A stretch of DNA of 5,696 bases from Kiritimatiellia bacterium (GTDB taxonomy: Bacteria; Verrucomicrobiota; Kiritimatiellia; JAAZAB01), in assembly GCA_018400335.1 (NCBI GenBank), contig JAGYMT010000145.1:1-5696 (forward strand), written 5' to 3'. Made by a program: the position numbers and the translations under genes. Shown here piece after piece: positions 5,681 through 5,696 of this stretch (positions are counted from its first letter, which is position 1; each line of letters begins with the position of its first letter). The notes beneath the pieces are model-generated. The model worked only from the letters and a program-made list of their open reading frames with translations. It was not told the DNA's origin and did no database searches.

Positions 5681-5696
5681 CGTCGCGGCTGCCGCG

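Overview
The window is GC-rich bacterial DNA, probably from a Gram-negative organism. Three things point that way: a D,D-heptose-bisphosphate phosphatase-like HAD enzyme (lipopolysaccharide core or nucleotide-heptose synthesis), a specialised NusG paralogue of the kind that controls envelope-polysaccharide operons, and a large secreted GHL10-type glycoside-hydrolase-like protein. This mix is common in the PVC group (Kiritimatiellota, Lentisphaerota, Planctomycetota) and in related uncultured lineages. That placement is inferred from gene content only; there is no rRNA or other marker.

Layout, left to right. Positions 1-182 hold no convincing gene but carry an 8-bp-periodic repeat (ATTCCANN units) with a partly inverted counterpart near position 6. 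Next comes a complete metallo-beta-lactamase-fold hydrolase of the YcbL/GloB type (183-812, +). Four bases after its stop begins a decayed major-facilitator (MFS) efflux gene (817-1284, +), which lacks its first two helices, a central block and its C-terminal third. Facing it on the minus strand is an approximately 834-residue secreted protein (3832-1328, -). It has a signal peptide, a beta-rich N-terminal domain, a GATase-like domain and a C-terminal GHL10 (YngK/DUF187-like) barrel.

A compact divergent promoter region follows (about 3833-3920). It holds overlapping back-to-back -10 hexamers and a 12-bp palindrome (TTGGTGAACCAA). Rightward transcription enters a two-gene operon: a NusG/RfaH/UpxY-like elongation factor (3921-4478) and a HAD phosphatase resembling GmhB (4475-5014), coupled by an ATGA overlap. 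The operon ends against a convergent minus-strand gene (5680-5150, possibly continuing past the window edge) that encodes a four-cysteine zinc ribbon joined to a PD-(D/E)XK-like nuclease fold.

The genes do not form one obvious pathway. The NusG paralogue and the HAD enzyme plausibly act together in envelope-sugar biosynthesis, and the shared promoter region could tie their expression to the secreted GHL10 protein. I see no CRISPR array, tRNA, rRNA, insertion sequence or phage module. The most distinctive items are the NusG-HAD gene pair without a following polysaccharide cluster, the zinc-ribbon nuclease with an altered active-site motif, the divergent promoter with its palindrome, and the MFS relic.
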